Source of the DNA: Bombyx mori
Taxonomy: Eukaryota; Arthropoda; Insecta; Lepidoptera; Bombycidae
Assembly: GCF_030269925.1 (NCBI RefSeq)
Contig: NC_085121.1
Coordinates: forward strand, 6,713,501 to 6,777,500
DNA length: 64,000 bases
Direction of reading: 5' to 3'
Shown: positions 1 to 12,456 of the stretch, one piece after another
Layout: each line of letters opens with the position of its first letter
Position numbering within the stretch: position 1 is the first letter of the stretch
Translations under genes and position numbers: made by a program
The notes under the pieces: generated by a model
What the model was told of the DNA's origin: nothing
The model's input: only the letters and a program-made list of their open reading frames with translations
Database searches by the model: none

Positions 1-385
1 TCCCTCTGTATTTTGTACCGTATGTTCCATGGGGAGTGCTCTGAGGAATTGTTCGAGATGATACCAGCATCTCGTTTTTACCATCGCACCGCCCGCCACC
101 GGAGTAGAGTTCATCCATACTACCTGGAGCCACTGCGATCATCCACAGCGCGTTTCCAGAGATCTTTTTTGCCACGTACCATCCGGCTATGGAATGAGCT
201 CCCCTCCACGGTGTTTCCCGAGCGCTATGACATGTCCTTCTTCAAACGAGGCTTGTGGAGAGTATTAAGCGGTAGGCAGCGGCTTGGCTCTGCCCCTGGC
301 ATTGCTGAAGTCCATGGGCGACGGTAACCACTCACCATCAGGTGGGCCGTATGCCCGTCTGCCTACAAAGACAATAAAAAAAAAA
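1..385 (+). mobile_element. 3' end of a CR1/Jockey-type LINE (5' part outside window)
   Basis: The frame running to 327 encodes the C-terminal tail of a non-LTR retrotransposon ORF2 (segment with [19 protein letters not shown], ending in VHGRR). A short 3' UTR and a poly(A) run at about 374-391 follow. A near-identical second copy lies at 9856-10311, and shorter 3' pieces occur at 2397-2500 and, on the minus strand, 39230-39340. Only the end of the element is in the window, so its reverse transcriptase domain cannot be seen. Assignment to the CR1/Jockey group is by resemblance of the C-terminal tail. Confidence 0.75.
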
Positions 386-391
386 AAAAAA

Positions 392-2110
392 AGAGGAGTT
401 CAGTGACAAACACACGCACAGAAGAAATACACATAATATTATTATAAAATCAAAAAAAAGCACATCCAATACGATATGCTGTAAAATTCTTCACTATCTT
501 CACTTTAACCCAACGACCGAGATCCTAGTCAAGCATAAAAAGCAAGAATGAATAAATACAATGCAATAATAAAATTGAAAATTTAATATAAATATTTAAA
601 ATCTATAATAATTAATTTATTTAACCCATTAATATAACTTTGATAATACAAACTCAGAAGTGTCAAAATACTTTTCTTTCTTTTTGACAAATTCATAAAT
701 TAAACACCCAAAAATAGGGCATGTTATATGCGAATTTTTCAATGAAAACCAATACAAACCTAAGATTTAATTTAGGGTTTATTATTATCATTTTTTAATA
801 TTTCTGACGTTTCAGTTTTCGTGGTAATCGACGACTAAGATGTTATTTGTCGATACTTGAATATTGTGTCAACTGGAGAATAAACCGTAAATGAAGTTTT
901 AATTATTTGCACGACTCGTGAAAACCAAAAAAAAGACTACGAACAATTCGCAGTAATAGTAGTATTTCCGAATGCGAATTCTTTAAAAATTAAATGTAGT
1001 TATAGGTCGTCAAGATATAGTAAAGTCTTCGGAATTCATCATATCCGCTCCTTCGCTCATCAATACAATAAAAAGGATATATTAAATGACTTCAGGCACC
1101 GTTCGTACAGCTTGTACCTGACAATAAAAAATAAAAAAGTGTTTCGATCCAATTTATCTAATTACCAAATATTTACGTAATTTTATTTCATTCAAACACC
1201 GAATTGTGAACAGCAGCATTGTTGTTCACATGGCCAAGGTCGATTTAGCGACGTGAGCTTAATTTGCTTGTAAAACTACGCGCGCAACAAGCTATAGAGA
1301 ACTATAGATTTAGACGTTTGCCCGTGCAGTGTGCTAGAAGCACGCAGCCACGCGCAATAATATATGAAAACGGAAAATATTAATTTCCTAGAAATTTCAT
1401 TGCTAACATTGGCCCTAATAACCGTGAGCACGCGATATTCGGTCCATAGTTTTATTGAGATATTTTATTTAGTGACGATCAGTTGTATCGATGAGCGTTC
1501 AATGTGTCATCTCAATTGAAAACCGCAGTGCTTGCTTCTACATTCAAATTTTGGGACAAAAGTAAGGTAAGTTAAAATATTTTTTTTTATTTTATTTAAA
1601 AAAAACAAACACGTACTTACAAAAATCCTAAATTAAAATTCGTCTTTAAAAATTTGCTATTTGTTAACCGAACCCAATTTATAGAATATTATGAACATTA
1701 AAAATGTTTACTGAAAATATATGTAAATGAAGAATTAGGCTGGTTCCATGATGTTTTTAATGTGGTGGCTAACCACCACATTAAAAACGTCATTTAATAA
1801 TATTTATAATAAAACCCAAAACCTACAAAACATTTATTTAATTTTTAATCGAATTAATTATTTTGTGATATTTATTATTTTGTTTAATGTACATCCGTAT
1901 TAGTTTCTACACTTAAAAAAATTCCAGAATTTTCTGGCTAAAAAAGAATTATGAAATCTCTCTTAAAAACTTAAACCCATCTATCTACAAATACATTGTA
2001 TGTTTGTTTTAGGGCAATTTTTATTCGCCCCATCCAGTTATATTTATGGACTACTTATGTTATATGGAGTTCCAACACACATTGTCTGAAACTTTTTCAA
2101 GAAAATTAGT
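392..2110. other. AT-rich non-coding region with a possible untranslated first exon
   Basis: No credible coding sequence was found. A moderately GC-rich patch at 1200-1570 ends in a good splice donor (GTAAGT after 1568). It holds an arthropod-like initiator TCAGTT near 1478, so 1478-1568 could be the untranslated first exon of the GMC oxidoreductase gene downstream. This is speculative. A 20-bp inverted repeat lies at 1749-1792. Confidence 0.4.
1749..1792. repeat. Inverted repeat with 20-nt arms and a 4-nt loop
   Basis: Arms at 1749-1768 and 1773-1792 are complementary with one mismatch; the loop is CTAA. It could be a small foldback element or a hairpin in a transcript. No flanking duplication was recognised. 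Confidence 0.7.
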
Positions 2111-2114
2111 TGAG

Positions 2115-2345
2115 TTTTTTGCGGGCAACGTTTTCATTTTAATTCATCAATTGATTTAGGTAACGACATTGTTAGATCAGCAGCATCTTCTCTTTTCTTC
2201 TTCCTAGCGTTCTCCCGGTCTAGTACTAGGGTCCGCTTTCCTATTTCAGCTCCTCCTCCACTTTGCTCTTCAACATCCTTCTGGGTGAAGTCATTCTCCT
2301 CTATATTCGCCTTTACCACATCCAACCAGCGTTTCTTGGGCCTAC
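2115..2345 (-). pseudogene. Fragment of a LINE ORF2 C-terminus
   Basis: On the minus strand this reads GRPKKRWLDVVKANIEEND and continues to a stop near 2134. The GRPKKRW-type motif is common at the end of RTE-like and related non-LTR retrotransposon polyproteins. Only about 75 residues remain and no reverse transcriptase core is present, so it is a relic. Confidence 0.45.
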
Positions 2346-2396
2346 CGCGGGATCTTGGACCTAGTACGTAGAGGTTTAGGCATATATTTCTGACGT

Positions 2397-2500
2397 AGTA
2401 GGCAGCGGCTTGGCTCTGTCCCTAGCATTGTTGTAGTCCATGGGTGACGGTAGCACCTCACCATCAGGTGGGCCGTATGCTCGTCTGCCTAAATAAAAAA
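2397..2500 (+). mobile_element. Short 3' tail of the LINE family seen at 1-385
   Basis: The sequence matches the last ~100 nt of the copies at 1-385 and 9856-10311, including the GGTGGGCCGTATG segment and the A-rich end. It is a severely 5'-truncated retrotransposon copy. Confidence 0.65.
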
Positions 2501-5500
2501 AACCTAGCATAGATCAATAGAATGATAATTTTTAAAGTTTCTTTAGAGTGCGTTTTCGTCAGGTATTATTATACTAAATGAATGTGTTTTAAATTTATAT
2601 CGAGGATTATTTTAATAGCGCTTAACGCCACCTTTTTTTATAAAGTACGAGCTTGTAATAAAATGGCGCATGAAGTAAAATGCCTCATTAACCTTAATAA
2701 TGGTTTGTCATATTTTCGCGACTTAAATTTTGAAGGTCCTAATATTTTTTACAACCAAGGAAAATGTCCGGGTGGAAAATAAAATTTTGCTTGTGTTATG
2801 TTTAGGTTGTTATACATACATTGATTGTCAGGAATAATATTATTAACATGACAAATTCCCGATGAATTGCAATGCAATATACTACACAATTGTACTACTT
2901 AAAATGATTCTATATAAAAAGCCCGGTATATATTTATGCGGTTTCATTACACAATAACTGAATCTAAAAATCGGATAACAAATTATTTCGAAAGAACTGG
3001 TCAAGTCAGTTTGAATTCTCAGAGGCTCGTTTGGATATACAACATACCTGTACTTTGGAATCAACATTTTGCAACACATCATACTTAGCATTTTATTCTT
3101 GATGTTCCAGTAAAGTCTATTCATACTATGCTTATAAATCCGCGACTAAGTTATTAATTACAAGCAAATTAATAATCCGTATATCACGGGCGATCCACCG
3201 ACGAGAGACACCGTTCAGCCTATTTCTGCTGTCCGGGTTGAAGGAAGGGTACACAATGCAATTAAAACTTAAACACCACGTATTAAGATTGGTAATGGCA
3301 TTCACGTTGTAACGTCTATACGCTCCGACAGCCAGATAACACCAAGTACGCCATGAGGCCTTCCATGCTCTTAAAAAAAATCGAAAACTAAATTGTAAAT
3401 AAGCAAGATGCTGAATCACTTTTCTAAAGTTAAATTGTGCACATCATTGTGTCACAATGTTGTTGGTTTCAAATTCAAGTATAAAACAATTAACAGTGAT
3501 ATACTAACAGTAACAGAACACATTTCAGTGCATATAGGCTTGTCGAGCAAGGCAATAAAACATAGCTTAATAAATACGGCAAACTAACTTTGAACCCGGC
3601 TTTAGGCAATTCGGTTGTTATTGACATAGCAACAGTACTATTCACACCTATCTATACAAAGCATATTAAAAAACTATTCAATTGTTTCTCCCCTTGAATA
3701 ACTTCGAAAAGCAAAGAAAAGAAAAATCGAAGTAATACTATACCCTCATTGCAACCTTATTACCAAATGTAAATGTATGCACTATACCCTTAACTAATCT
3801 CTTAACCATAGCTGAAAAGGCATACAAACTTTAGAATGAGTTATATTGCATTAATGTCAAAAGGCTCGGTGCTTTCCCCAACTCGTTTCATCAAATACAT
3901 GTCATTGATGAATGGCATACATTAGACTATGCTGACAATAGCATGACAGATTTATTTTATTTCCCTACATAATCGCCGATAGCCTAAAAGGTTATTCCAG
4001 CTGGGCTCGGGCAGGATGACATGCGATACAGTGACTATCAGAATTCAAATTGGAACATTATCTGAGAGAGGCGATAAGAGCTTGCACCCGAAGTCGAGAA
4101 CTCTCTGGGACGGATCTGTGAGCGCGGCGAATTGAGTTGATATAAGCCCTTGGAAAGCACTGGTTTGCGGGTTTGCTGCGAGCCGTTCCCCATAGAGCAA
4201 ATTTCAGAAAATTCCTTGCGGCTGCAGGTCCAAGATTATTTCGATTTTTGAGGATAACTTTTCGGGCAATGTTTTGTTTTAGGACCACTTTTCCGCTTAA
4301 TTGGCTTTCAAAGTGTTGCGAAAACTCTTTACAACGCAATTCGGTCTTGAATTGCCCCCATGTAAGGTCTCCTGGTACTAACGACTTCCGTCAAACTCTA
4401 TAGAGAAAATTTCCAAAAACCAATTCGATTTGTCCTTGGTTTTGATACAATTAACATATATTAAAAATAATATATACGGGAAAATACATAAACGTATTGA
4501 CCAGTTAAATCATTATGGACAACACGAACACAATAGCATTACGTATGTAATAAATAAATGCGAGATTTTCCGAGCATTGTGTGACAAAAATCGAAACTGT
4601 GTGGAACCTACTCTCAGTGCCGGATGTTCCACATTGTGATTGATGATCGCATCCTTTGCTTATTAAGGTGACGGTCAACGGACTTGCTATAAATTTGTGT
4701 TTATTCGACTGAAATAAATTTCATAATTACTTATGAACACCTATTTACAGCTCTCATATTTAAATGCCATATCGTAATCTCAAACACAATTTTTTCTGTA
4801 ACAATAATTACGTAAAAGACGCTTAAAAAAATTCTCTATTACATTGGCATAAATATTAGAATGAACACATATTCTTCATTACATGGTCTTAGCCACGACA
4901 CGTCTGATCAGAATACCATTTTTTCTGAAACAGTCATTTGTTATTCATGTTGTGTTCTTTATAAGTTTAAGATTTCCGATAAGAGAAGTCCTTGGAATAA
5001 AGTACCTACCATTGCCTAGAAAATGTTATTTATTTAAGTACAAAAGTATGTTTTTACAACTGCAACAAAGTTGGGTTTGAAGCACCCATGGCCTTAAGGG
5101 TAAGACACCTAGTGTAGGTACTCGTACGAAGCGATCCGGGTATGCTAGAGACCAAACCCCACAAGCAGGTGCCGATTTTTCTAGTGAAATATGTATCTGA
5201 TTGAAATTCGCAGTTGTTATGTTTGTTTTTTCACCATTTTATAGTAAAAGGCTTAATCAGAAATATATAGTGTAATAATTAGTATTTACAGTATTTTTAT
5301 TAACGAAAGAACAATTAAATATCTGCTGCTCTTTATAATTTATGACCTTCATTTACAATAATTAATTTAAAATTTAAATCAAAATGATTATATATTTTAA
5401 TTCATTATTATACTTTATTATTTCCAAGTATTATTCTATGATTCTAGTATTATTATTTACAAGTAGTAACTATTTTATCTTAGTATCAATTTGTGTGTAT

Positions 5501-5545
5501 TTCACCCGTTTGATCTGGTTTAATCATATATTGTTTATGAATTTT
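2501..5545. other. AT-rich non-coding region upstream of the GMC gene
   Basis: Short open frames here show no family resemblance and no consistent splicing, so none is called. The only recognisable element is a decayed Bm1 head at about 5083-5210. TTTTAG ending at 5546 is a plausible splice acceptor 19 nt before the GMC start codon, so part of this stretch is probably an intron in the 5' UTR. Confidence 0.4.
5083..5210 (+). repeat. Decayed Bm1 SINE head
   Basis: It resembles the 5' tRNA-related part of the full Bm1 at 49401 (GGCCTTAAGGGTAAGAC, then GCAGGTGCCGATTTTTCTA) with many substitutions. Old and 3'-truncated. Confidence 0.35.
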
Positions 5546-5565
5546 AGGAATGAAAGCGAAAAAAC

Positions 5566-8500
5566 ATGCGATGTGTCTTCCTTCTCCTATACGTCACGGC
5601 TGTAAGAGGTTTAGACGCCAACTTCTTTTTTGATTACTGGACCGACTTATTCCGGCCTTGGCCATTGAACCCTAAGGAGGGTTTCGTTCAGGACTATACA
5701 CCTAAACACCGAGAAGAGTTTGACTTCATCGTTGTAGGAGCTGGATCTGCGGGATGCGTTATCGCAAACCGACTAACTGAAGTGCCGCAATGGAAAGTTC
5801 TACTTATCGAAGCAGGAGGCAATGAAAACTTTTTCTCGGATGTTCCAATATTCGCTTCGTTTTTGTCAATGACACCTATGAACTGGGGCTATACCTCAGA
5901 GCCGGAACCACGAGCGTGTAAGGATTTAAGAGGGAAAGTCTGTTTTCTTCCCCGAGGAAAAGTACTTGGCGGTAGTAGCGTACTTAACTTTTTAATATAC
6001 CAAAGGGGACACCCTGAAGATTATAATGACTGGGCGAGAATGGGTAATCCAGGTTGGAGCTATGACGATATATTACAATACTTTAAAAAGTCGGAAAACA
6101 TCAAAATAGATGAATTGAAAAACTCCTCATACCATGGAAGAAATGGATATTTAGACATAGACCATGCTCCTTATAAGTCTCCCTTGGAAAAAGTATTTAG
6201 AAAAGCCGGCGAAGAGCTCGGTTACGAATGGCGGGACCCTAACGGGGAACATATGATGGGTTTCTCAAAACCTCAAGCTACAATGAGAAACGGTAGAAGA
6301 TGCAGTTCGTCGAAAGCATTTCTAGAGCCTGTCCGTTTTAGAAGAAATTTGAAAGTTACCAAACACACCATCGTCACAAAAATATTAATAAAACCTCAAA
6401 CCAAAACAATTTATGGTGTAGAATTCATCAAACGAAATAAAAGGTCAGTTCAAAATTTATTCACCATAAATGAAATAAGATTTATATCGTATAATGAATG
6501 CAACCAGAATAACTACTGATGTTGTGAGATGGCACAGAAAGGTACCCTGAAAATACCTATGCATTTTTACCATTTCGTGGTGCCGTAAACAATCTATATA
6601 TAAAAATGAATTGCTGTTCGTTAGTCTCGCTAAAACTCGAGAACGGCTGGACCGATTTGGCTAATTTTGGTCTTGAATTATTTGTGGAAGTCCAGAGAAG
6701 GTTTAAAAGGTAAAAATAACAATTTTGTTTTCCCTTTGATGTGTCCCCCGTCGGACGGATTACTTTTGTTTGTTTTAAGTTTATTTTATACAAAAGTTTA
6801 GGTCTTTTGTTTATCGATTGAGGCACTACGAAGTCTGCCGGGTCAGCTAGTTATGTATAAAGTATAATTCATGGGATAATCGTCATTTCAACTGCGACTT
6901 TGACCTCTCATCTTAAGGTGAGCGAATCCATTTAAAGCGTTCATGGTTGTTTAACATTGCCTACCCTAAGGTAGGTCACACCTTAGTCTGCCTGTGAAGG
7001 TACTCGCTATCTGTGAATTCATGATAATTTTAAAACGAATCTGAAAACTTTACATCTTACTAAAATGTTTGTATTATCATTAGAAATACCGTTTTTTTTT
7101 AAACTTGTCGATGAAATAATAATGATAAATTGGACGAAGGCTTAACTAACAAAATTTCATTATGTTTATGCGAATACAAACAAACATACTACAGCATTGT
7201 AACATACAAGTGTACTAGATAATTAATTATTTCTAAACTAAATCTTTAAGATGCCACTAAAATTATTTTTAACGAATATCTAAATTCAACACTATAAGTA
7301 AGTGGGGCCGTAAAAGTTATAATAAGAATTCAATAAAACGCCCCCGACTGATGACGAGAAGCAACTATATGAACCAGCATCTTCAAAACATCGGTGGGCT
7401 AAATTCGCTGATGTGGTTATAAATTTTTATGAGACTTAAGAGTGCCCGATTGGAGGGTGCTACTTCAAATAGGCAGCGCGACACAATAAGCCACTTATCA
7501 TAGCCGCCGCTAACCACACCCCCGATCCGAGCACGCCAGTCAACCAACGTCGACGTCTTAGGCACGACTTTACAGATCCTTCTGATCCACACTTTCTGCT
7601 AGTGCTGCTAATAATAACAACCAAAACACAGGTCACCATACTCCTCGAACTCGTCTAAAAGTTCAACGTAAATATCTTAGCTCATAGTATCAGACCGCTA
7701 ATTTTCTAATCGGCTCTTTTCATGGTTCGCGATTTTAATTCAGTAGTAGATGCACTCTCAAAATAGCTGGCCTCGAGCTGTTAGGCTACATACAAAAACA
7801 ACAAAACGAAGTAAAATTTTCAACAGATTTTCGGATACTAAAAATTAATTCTATTATTTTAACGGCCGTCTGGTGTAGTGGTAAGTGACATGGTCACTAC
7901 ATAAGGGGGTCGCGGGTTCGAATCCCGCCAAGGGAAGATATTTGTATGATAAATATAAATGTCTTTTCCAGGGTTAGGGATGTATATTAAATATATGTAA
8001 GTGTATAATAAAAATCTTACATTTATTTCCGTTATCTGGTACCTGTAACACAAGTTCTTTACGAACTTATCACGGGACCAGTTAACGTGGCGTGATTGTT
8101 AGTAAATATTTATTTATTTATTTATTTCTAGAATACATTTAGAGACACTGCTATATGTCATAAGCTAACAACTATCAACCACTTTTTATTAGGGTTCGAC
8201 GGATCTATCCGTGTCTATATTTAATTTAGCTAATGTGTATCAATAACACCCTTTGCTGTCACAGCGGCACTTTATACCAGGAAAATAAAATGCGAACAAG
8301 ACCCATAAAGTTACATGTCACTTTGAAGGGCTATACGATAATATACGAGAGTTTTATTATTCTTGTGAACGTTTCCTGTACTTTTACTTAGTTAAGAGAT
8401 TAGAGCTAAGAGCGTTACATCGACTTGAATGAGACTTAAGATGGTTTTGAATATCAATGGAGTTTAACGTCGTGCACGAAGCATTTGTTTGTATGTATGT

Positions 8501-11500
8501 CTCGATTTAGCGAATATCACGTGTCATCAGACGAAAAGATCAATATAGAACATAGACCTATATAGTATATAGTAGTAAGGCCATTTTCGTCATTTTGTTA
8601 ATAATAATAATAATAATTTATTTATTAACCTTGATACATTTACACAACAGTTTGCTAAAAACTCTCCACACTAGGCACTGCCTGTCTCGTGGAGAGTTTT
8701 TTTACAGGAGTATCTTAAAACTAGTAATAACGGTGCTGAATATACAAGTAAATCAAAATAGTTAAGGGAAATATTATACATATATACACACACACATATA
8801 CATATATATACATACACATACACATATATATAAAAAGAAAAGGAACAGGTGTAATGATTTTTACCATAAGTACGTGTTTAGGGTTACTTAATGCATTTCA
8901 GAAAGTCCTCCGAAAAAGAGTAGGACCAATTAAGCAGTTCTTTTATTAACTTTCTTTTAACTTCTTCGTAATTTAGGTTAAGAATTTTGTATTTTTTATT
9001 GAGTCTGTTATATAAGTAAGGTTTCATGTAGGAGCTAAAACGACGAGCAAAAGCCGTCCTAACTGAGGGCGTCGGGATTATAGGAGTGCGTTTTGTAGCA
9101 AGAACTTTGATGTTGGTAATTTTAGGAACTTCTCTGTGGTAATCAAGGGCTGCCCTAAGGATAAATATTCTTCTCACGCTCAGGACCCCAAATTCTTTAA
9201 AGAGAGTGTCTGTGGGATACCGAACGGATACCGATAAATACATTCGTTTTATTTTTGTGCACTCCGTAAATTTGTTTCATCTCAAAATCAATTTTTTCTT
9301 CGAATTCAGATTCAGAGATTTTTTATTTTTAACCACTCTGATTTAGTTGTTAAATAAAATTAAACTATGTAAATAAAAGGTTCCCTTATATTTTTAAAAA
9401 CTTATTCAACTGTGCATGTTTTAGATACAGGGTTCTAGCACGCAGAGAAGTAATTTTATCGGCTGGCACCATTGGTTCAGCTCAGCTGTTGATGCTCTCA
9501 GGTGTGGGACCAACTGAACACTTAGAGAAGATGGGCATACGTACTCTGGTTGACCTCCCTGTCGGATACAATCTACAAGATCATGTTACTTTCTCCGGAA
9601 ACGCATTCATAGTCAATGACTCTAGGCTTTGTGTTAACGATGTAAGTTATAAAATACAACATATCGTATTAATTATTATTCAGGTACAAAGTATTAATTA
9701 GGTACACAAGCTAACGGCCCATCCCGGTGTTAATTGTTTACAAACATACATTATGCCCTAGCACGAAGATATTAGGTGTCTTAGGATTTAATGACTTCCA
9801 TATTCCTTATGCCGAACTAGGTAAAAAGCGTCTAGATACAGAATACAGAAGAGGGCCGTTCGGATTGTCGATACTCCCATTCTCACGGATCGTTTGGAAC
9901 CTCTGGGTCTGCGGAGGGACTTCGGTTCCCTCTGTATTTTCTACCGTATGTTCCATGGGGAATGCTCTGAGGAATTGTTTGAGATGATCCCCTTATCGCC
10001 TTTTTATCATCGCACCTCCCGCCATCGGAGCAGAGTTCATCCATATTATCTGGAACCGCTGCGTTCATCGACAGTGCGTTTCCAGAGGTCTTTTTTGCCA
10101 CGTACCATCCGGCTATGGAATGAGCTCCCCTCCACGGTGTTTCCCGAGCGCTATGACATGTCCTTCTTCAAACGAAGCTTGTGGAGAGTATTAAGCGGGA
10201 GGCAGCGGCCTGGCTCTGCCCCTGGCATTGCTGAAGTCCATGGGCGACGGTAACCACTCACCATCAGATGGGCCGTATGACCGTCTGCCTACAAGGGCAA
10301 TAAAAAAAAAAGATTAAATACAAATTTCTATAGACGCAGTTCGTCTCAGGTAGGGATCCCCTATGCAATGGAATCTTTAAAAAAACTAATATAAATAAAA
10401 TGAAGTATGTAGTGGTTGTAAACATAAAATTAATAAAGATTTCCTTGTGCATTTACCGATGAAAGATTATTATTTTCTTATCAAAAGAACAAGCTTTTCT
10501 ATCTCAAGTTACTGGTTCTGAGTGCAACTCACAGGTCTCTAATCGAGAACATTCGTGAACAATAAATAAAAACCACTGTATATATACTAATATACAGTGG
10601 TTTTTACGGATATTCCTTTATAACTACTGAACCATGTGGACACAGTTTGTTATGTAAACAATTGTTCGTAGTCATAAAATGCGGCTGCGCCCGCAAGCTC
10701 CGTTGCTTTTTACTTTTTACTCTCTACTACTAATTAAATTGGAATAGATAACAGAAGGTGCTAAGGATTGAACGATTTCTTTTGCTATTATTCAGTTAAC
10801 GGCTGCATCACCTTTCTCAGCGGCATCATATATGACGGGCAAGGGCCCTTTAACGCTTCCAGGCGGAGCTGCCGGCCTAGCATTCATACGTACTAATGTA
10901 TCAAACGATTCAGTAGCAAGCCGGCCAGACATGGAACTAGTCATGGGAGCAGGGTCTCTGGCCGGAGATTTTATAGGAATTTTGCGTTCTTTACTCGGTA
11001 CGTATTGATAAATAATTTAACGTGAAAATATATTTTATATCTATCTCATTGGTTCCACAGTTTTTTTCCTACCTATGCTGATAGCTTTGAGAGGCTATTT
11101 CAAGCCTTGAGAGGCTATTTCAGCTTCTCCTTGACGTGTAGGTGAGCTCACGGGCTCAGACCGGGAGTGTTGCTAATACTGGCCCTAGCAAGAGCAGTTC
11201 TTCGCAGAATCTACCACCGGATCGGAAACGCAACCCACTGAGAAGATCCGGCGAGAAACTCAGTGGGAGTTCCACGGTGCTTAACGATTACCATAATAGC
11301 AACTTTTTTGTCTTCATTTGATATCTTTCATATCTTGAAACTATATTACAAACATCCTATATACATATTTCGAGTGCTTTATATTAATTAAGAATTAAAA
11401 AGATATTGATGTTTAAGTATGATTGTAGGAGTTACAGATAAATGGTTCTGGAAAGTCTACGGTACACTTCCCCCGAAAGTGAGATGGCGTACTTTCTCTC

Positions 11501-12456
11501 TCAACCCTGTACTGATTCGCCCAAGGAGCGTTGGACGACTTATGTTAAGAAGTTCAAATTTTTTCGACCATCCGAGAATTCAACCGAACTACTTCAGTGA
11601 TTTGAATGACCTCAAGGCTATGGTACAAGGAGTCCGAATGGTAATTGTTTTTTTTTAAAGTTTAATTGAATTATTGTTGCCGTATACAGATTTGAAAGCT
11701 ACATAATTGACATGAAGCCGCAAAAAAATATTTATAGTTCCAATTAAATTTTTAGACATATAATTATGATTTCGCAGATTGAAAATATAATAGGAACAAA
11801 AGCATTTCAACAGTACAATACAAAACTACATGATATACCATTTCCTGGTTGCGAACATCTAATCTTTGACTCAGATGAGTACTGGGAATGCGCCATAATG
11901 CAGACTTCTATTACACTGGATCACCAGGTAGGTACAGGTTTAGCTGTGTGGGTTCAGTCTGGAATAGCACCGTCGTATGTTTTGCCGTATGTCGGGGATT
12001 TACTGAAGAATGAGCAGCAGCATTAGTAGCAGACTACTATACCAGAGTACTGCGATCGCCAACCGGTACCCAATCTAATCCGTAGCAGTGCGTATTATAA
12101 GATTTCTAAGCCCGCACAGGTACTTATTTCCGCTCTAAAGCAGTCATGCACTGCGGTTTAAAAAGTTTATTATCTATGGGTCTAAATAAAATACTGTATT
12201 ATTGTACATTAGAAATGCCATTATACGTTCGTCTAAATTTTTTTACTTTTAGGTCGGCACTTGTAAAATGGCACCAACAGGAGATCCAACTGGAGTAGTT
12301 TCTCCTAGATTATTAGTACACGGTGTTAAAGGATTAAGAATAGCAGATGCCTCAATAATGCCACGAATTCCCGCATCTCACACTCACGCTCCAGTCGTAA
12401 TGATAGCAGAGAAAGCTGCAGACATGATCAAGGAGGACTGGGGTTATTTAAATTAA
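5566..12456 (+). CDS. GMC-family FAD oxidoreductase, secreted (glucose dehydrogenase-like)
   Basis: Six exons join in phase: 5566-6443, 9425-9641, 10796-10997, 11429-11640, 11778-11927 and 12253-12456, giving 620 aa, the usual length for insect GMC enzymes. Residues 1-15 look like a signal peptide, so a secreted FAD-dependent alcohol or sugar dehydrogenase/oxidase is inferred. The FAD-binding GAGSAG is at 58-63, GMC signature 1 ([12 protein letters not shown]) is in exon 1, and signature 2 ([17 protein letters not shown]) is in exon 2. The catalytic pair is probably H552 (DHQVGTCKM) and H598 (HTHAP), a His-His pair where many insect paralogues have His-Asn. The substrate cannot be told. The start was chosen for its signal peptide; an acceptor at 5546 suggests an upstream untranslated exon. 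Intron 1 (3 kb) holds a Helitron, a SINE and LINE pieces; intron 2 holds a LINE 3' end. Confidence 0.93.
6593..6850 (+). mobile_element. Short non-autonomous Helitron in GMC intron 1
   Basis: It starts with TC (TCTATATATAAAAATG) and ends CCGGGTCAGCTAG, and sits between A and T, as Helitrons do. A second copy with the same ends is at 41076-41263. No coding capacity. A strong 3' hairpin is not obvious, so the class rests on the termini, the A/T target and the shared structure. Confidence 0.6.
7370..7690 (+). mobile_element. Decayed Jockey-type LINE C-terminal fragment
   Basis: Parts of this stretch (CATAGCCGCCGCTAACCAC; CTCCTCGAACTCGTCTAA) align with the ORF2 end of the LINE at 46560-46740 but with many changes and no open frame. 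Its degeneracy marks it as old. Confidence 0.5.
7861..8127 (+). repeat. tRNA-derived SINE, copy 1
   Basis: A tRNA-like head has box A (TGGTGTAGTGG) and box B (GGGTTCGAATCCC), followed by a non-tRNA body and a (TTTA)n tail. The copy at 23283-23545 is nearly identical through head and body, so the family looks young. It is not a functional tRNA: it has an extended 3' body and poor acceptor-stem pairing. It lies in GMC intron 1. Confidence 0.8.
8600..9250 (-). mobile_element. 5'-truncated CR1-like LINE with hairpin 3' UTR and ATT-repeat tail
   Basis: The minus-strand frame 9243-8884 encodes a typical LINE ORF2 C-terminus ([13 protein letters not shown] and [19 protein letters not shown]). The 3' UTR runs to an (ATT)n end at 8605-8620, and a 13-bp stem hairpin lies at 8657-8701. 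CR1-group elements often end in short tandem repeats rather than poly(A), which fits. It is truncated upstream of 9250 and lies within GMC intron 1. Confidence 0.65.
8770..8833. repeat. (AC/AT) microsatellite
   Basis: Alternating TATACA and CACACA units form an imperfect dinucleotide repeat inside the CR1-like 3' UTR. Confidence 0.8.
9856..10311 (+). mobile_element. 5'-truncated CR1/Jockey-type LINE, second copy, in GMC intron 2
   Basis: It encodes the last ~130 residues of the same ORF2 as the copy at 1-385, with an additional upstream segment ([20 protein letters not shown]). It ends in a 3' UTR and an A-rich tail near 10300. The frame is open, and the two copies differ by few substitutions, so insertion is fairly recent. 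Confidence 0.78.
10567..10606. repeat. Perfect 17-bp inverted repeat with 6-nt loop
   Basis: Arms 10567-10583 and 10590-10606 are perfectly complementary (core AAAACCACTGTATAT). It lies in GMC intron 2 just after the LINE. It may be a tiny foldback element or a hairpin in the pre-mRNA. Confidence 0.8.
11070..11285 (-). mobile_element. 3' end of a Jockey-type LINE, antisense in GMC intron 3
   Basis: The reverse complement matches the 3' UTR of the copy at 61690-61955 (GATCCGGCGAGAAACTCAGT and GAGGCTATTTCAG). A 16-nt block, CCTTGAGAGGCTATTT or close to it, is tandemly repeated at 11085-11120. Confidence 0.6.

Noticed and set aside
4058..4403. Overlapping frames on both strands
   Set aside because: No recognisable family, no splice partners and no codon preference; chance frames in a slightly GC-richer patch.
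7861..7935. tRNA gene candidate (box A and B present)
   Set aside because: A second copy at 23283 shares a further 180 bp of non-tRNA body and a TTTA tail, so both are SINEs.
9727..9987. 86-codon frame considered as an extra GMC exon
   Set aside because: The GMC protein is continuous without it (exon 2 to exon 3 in phase), and its second half is LINE sequence.
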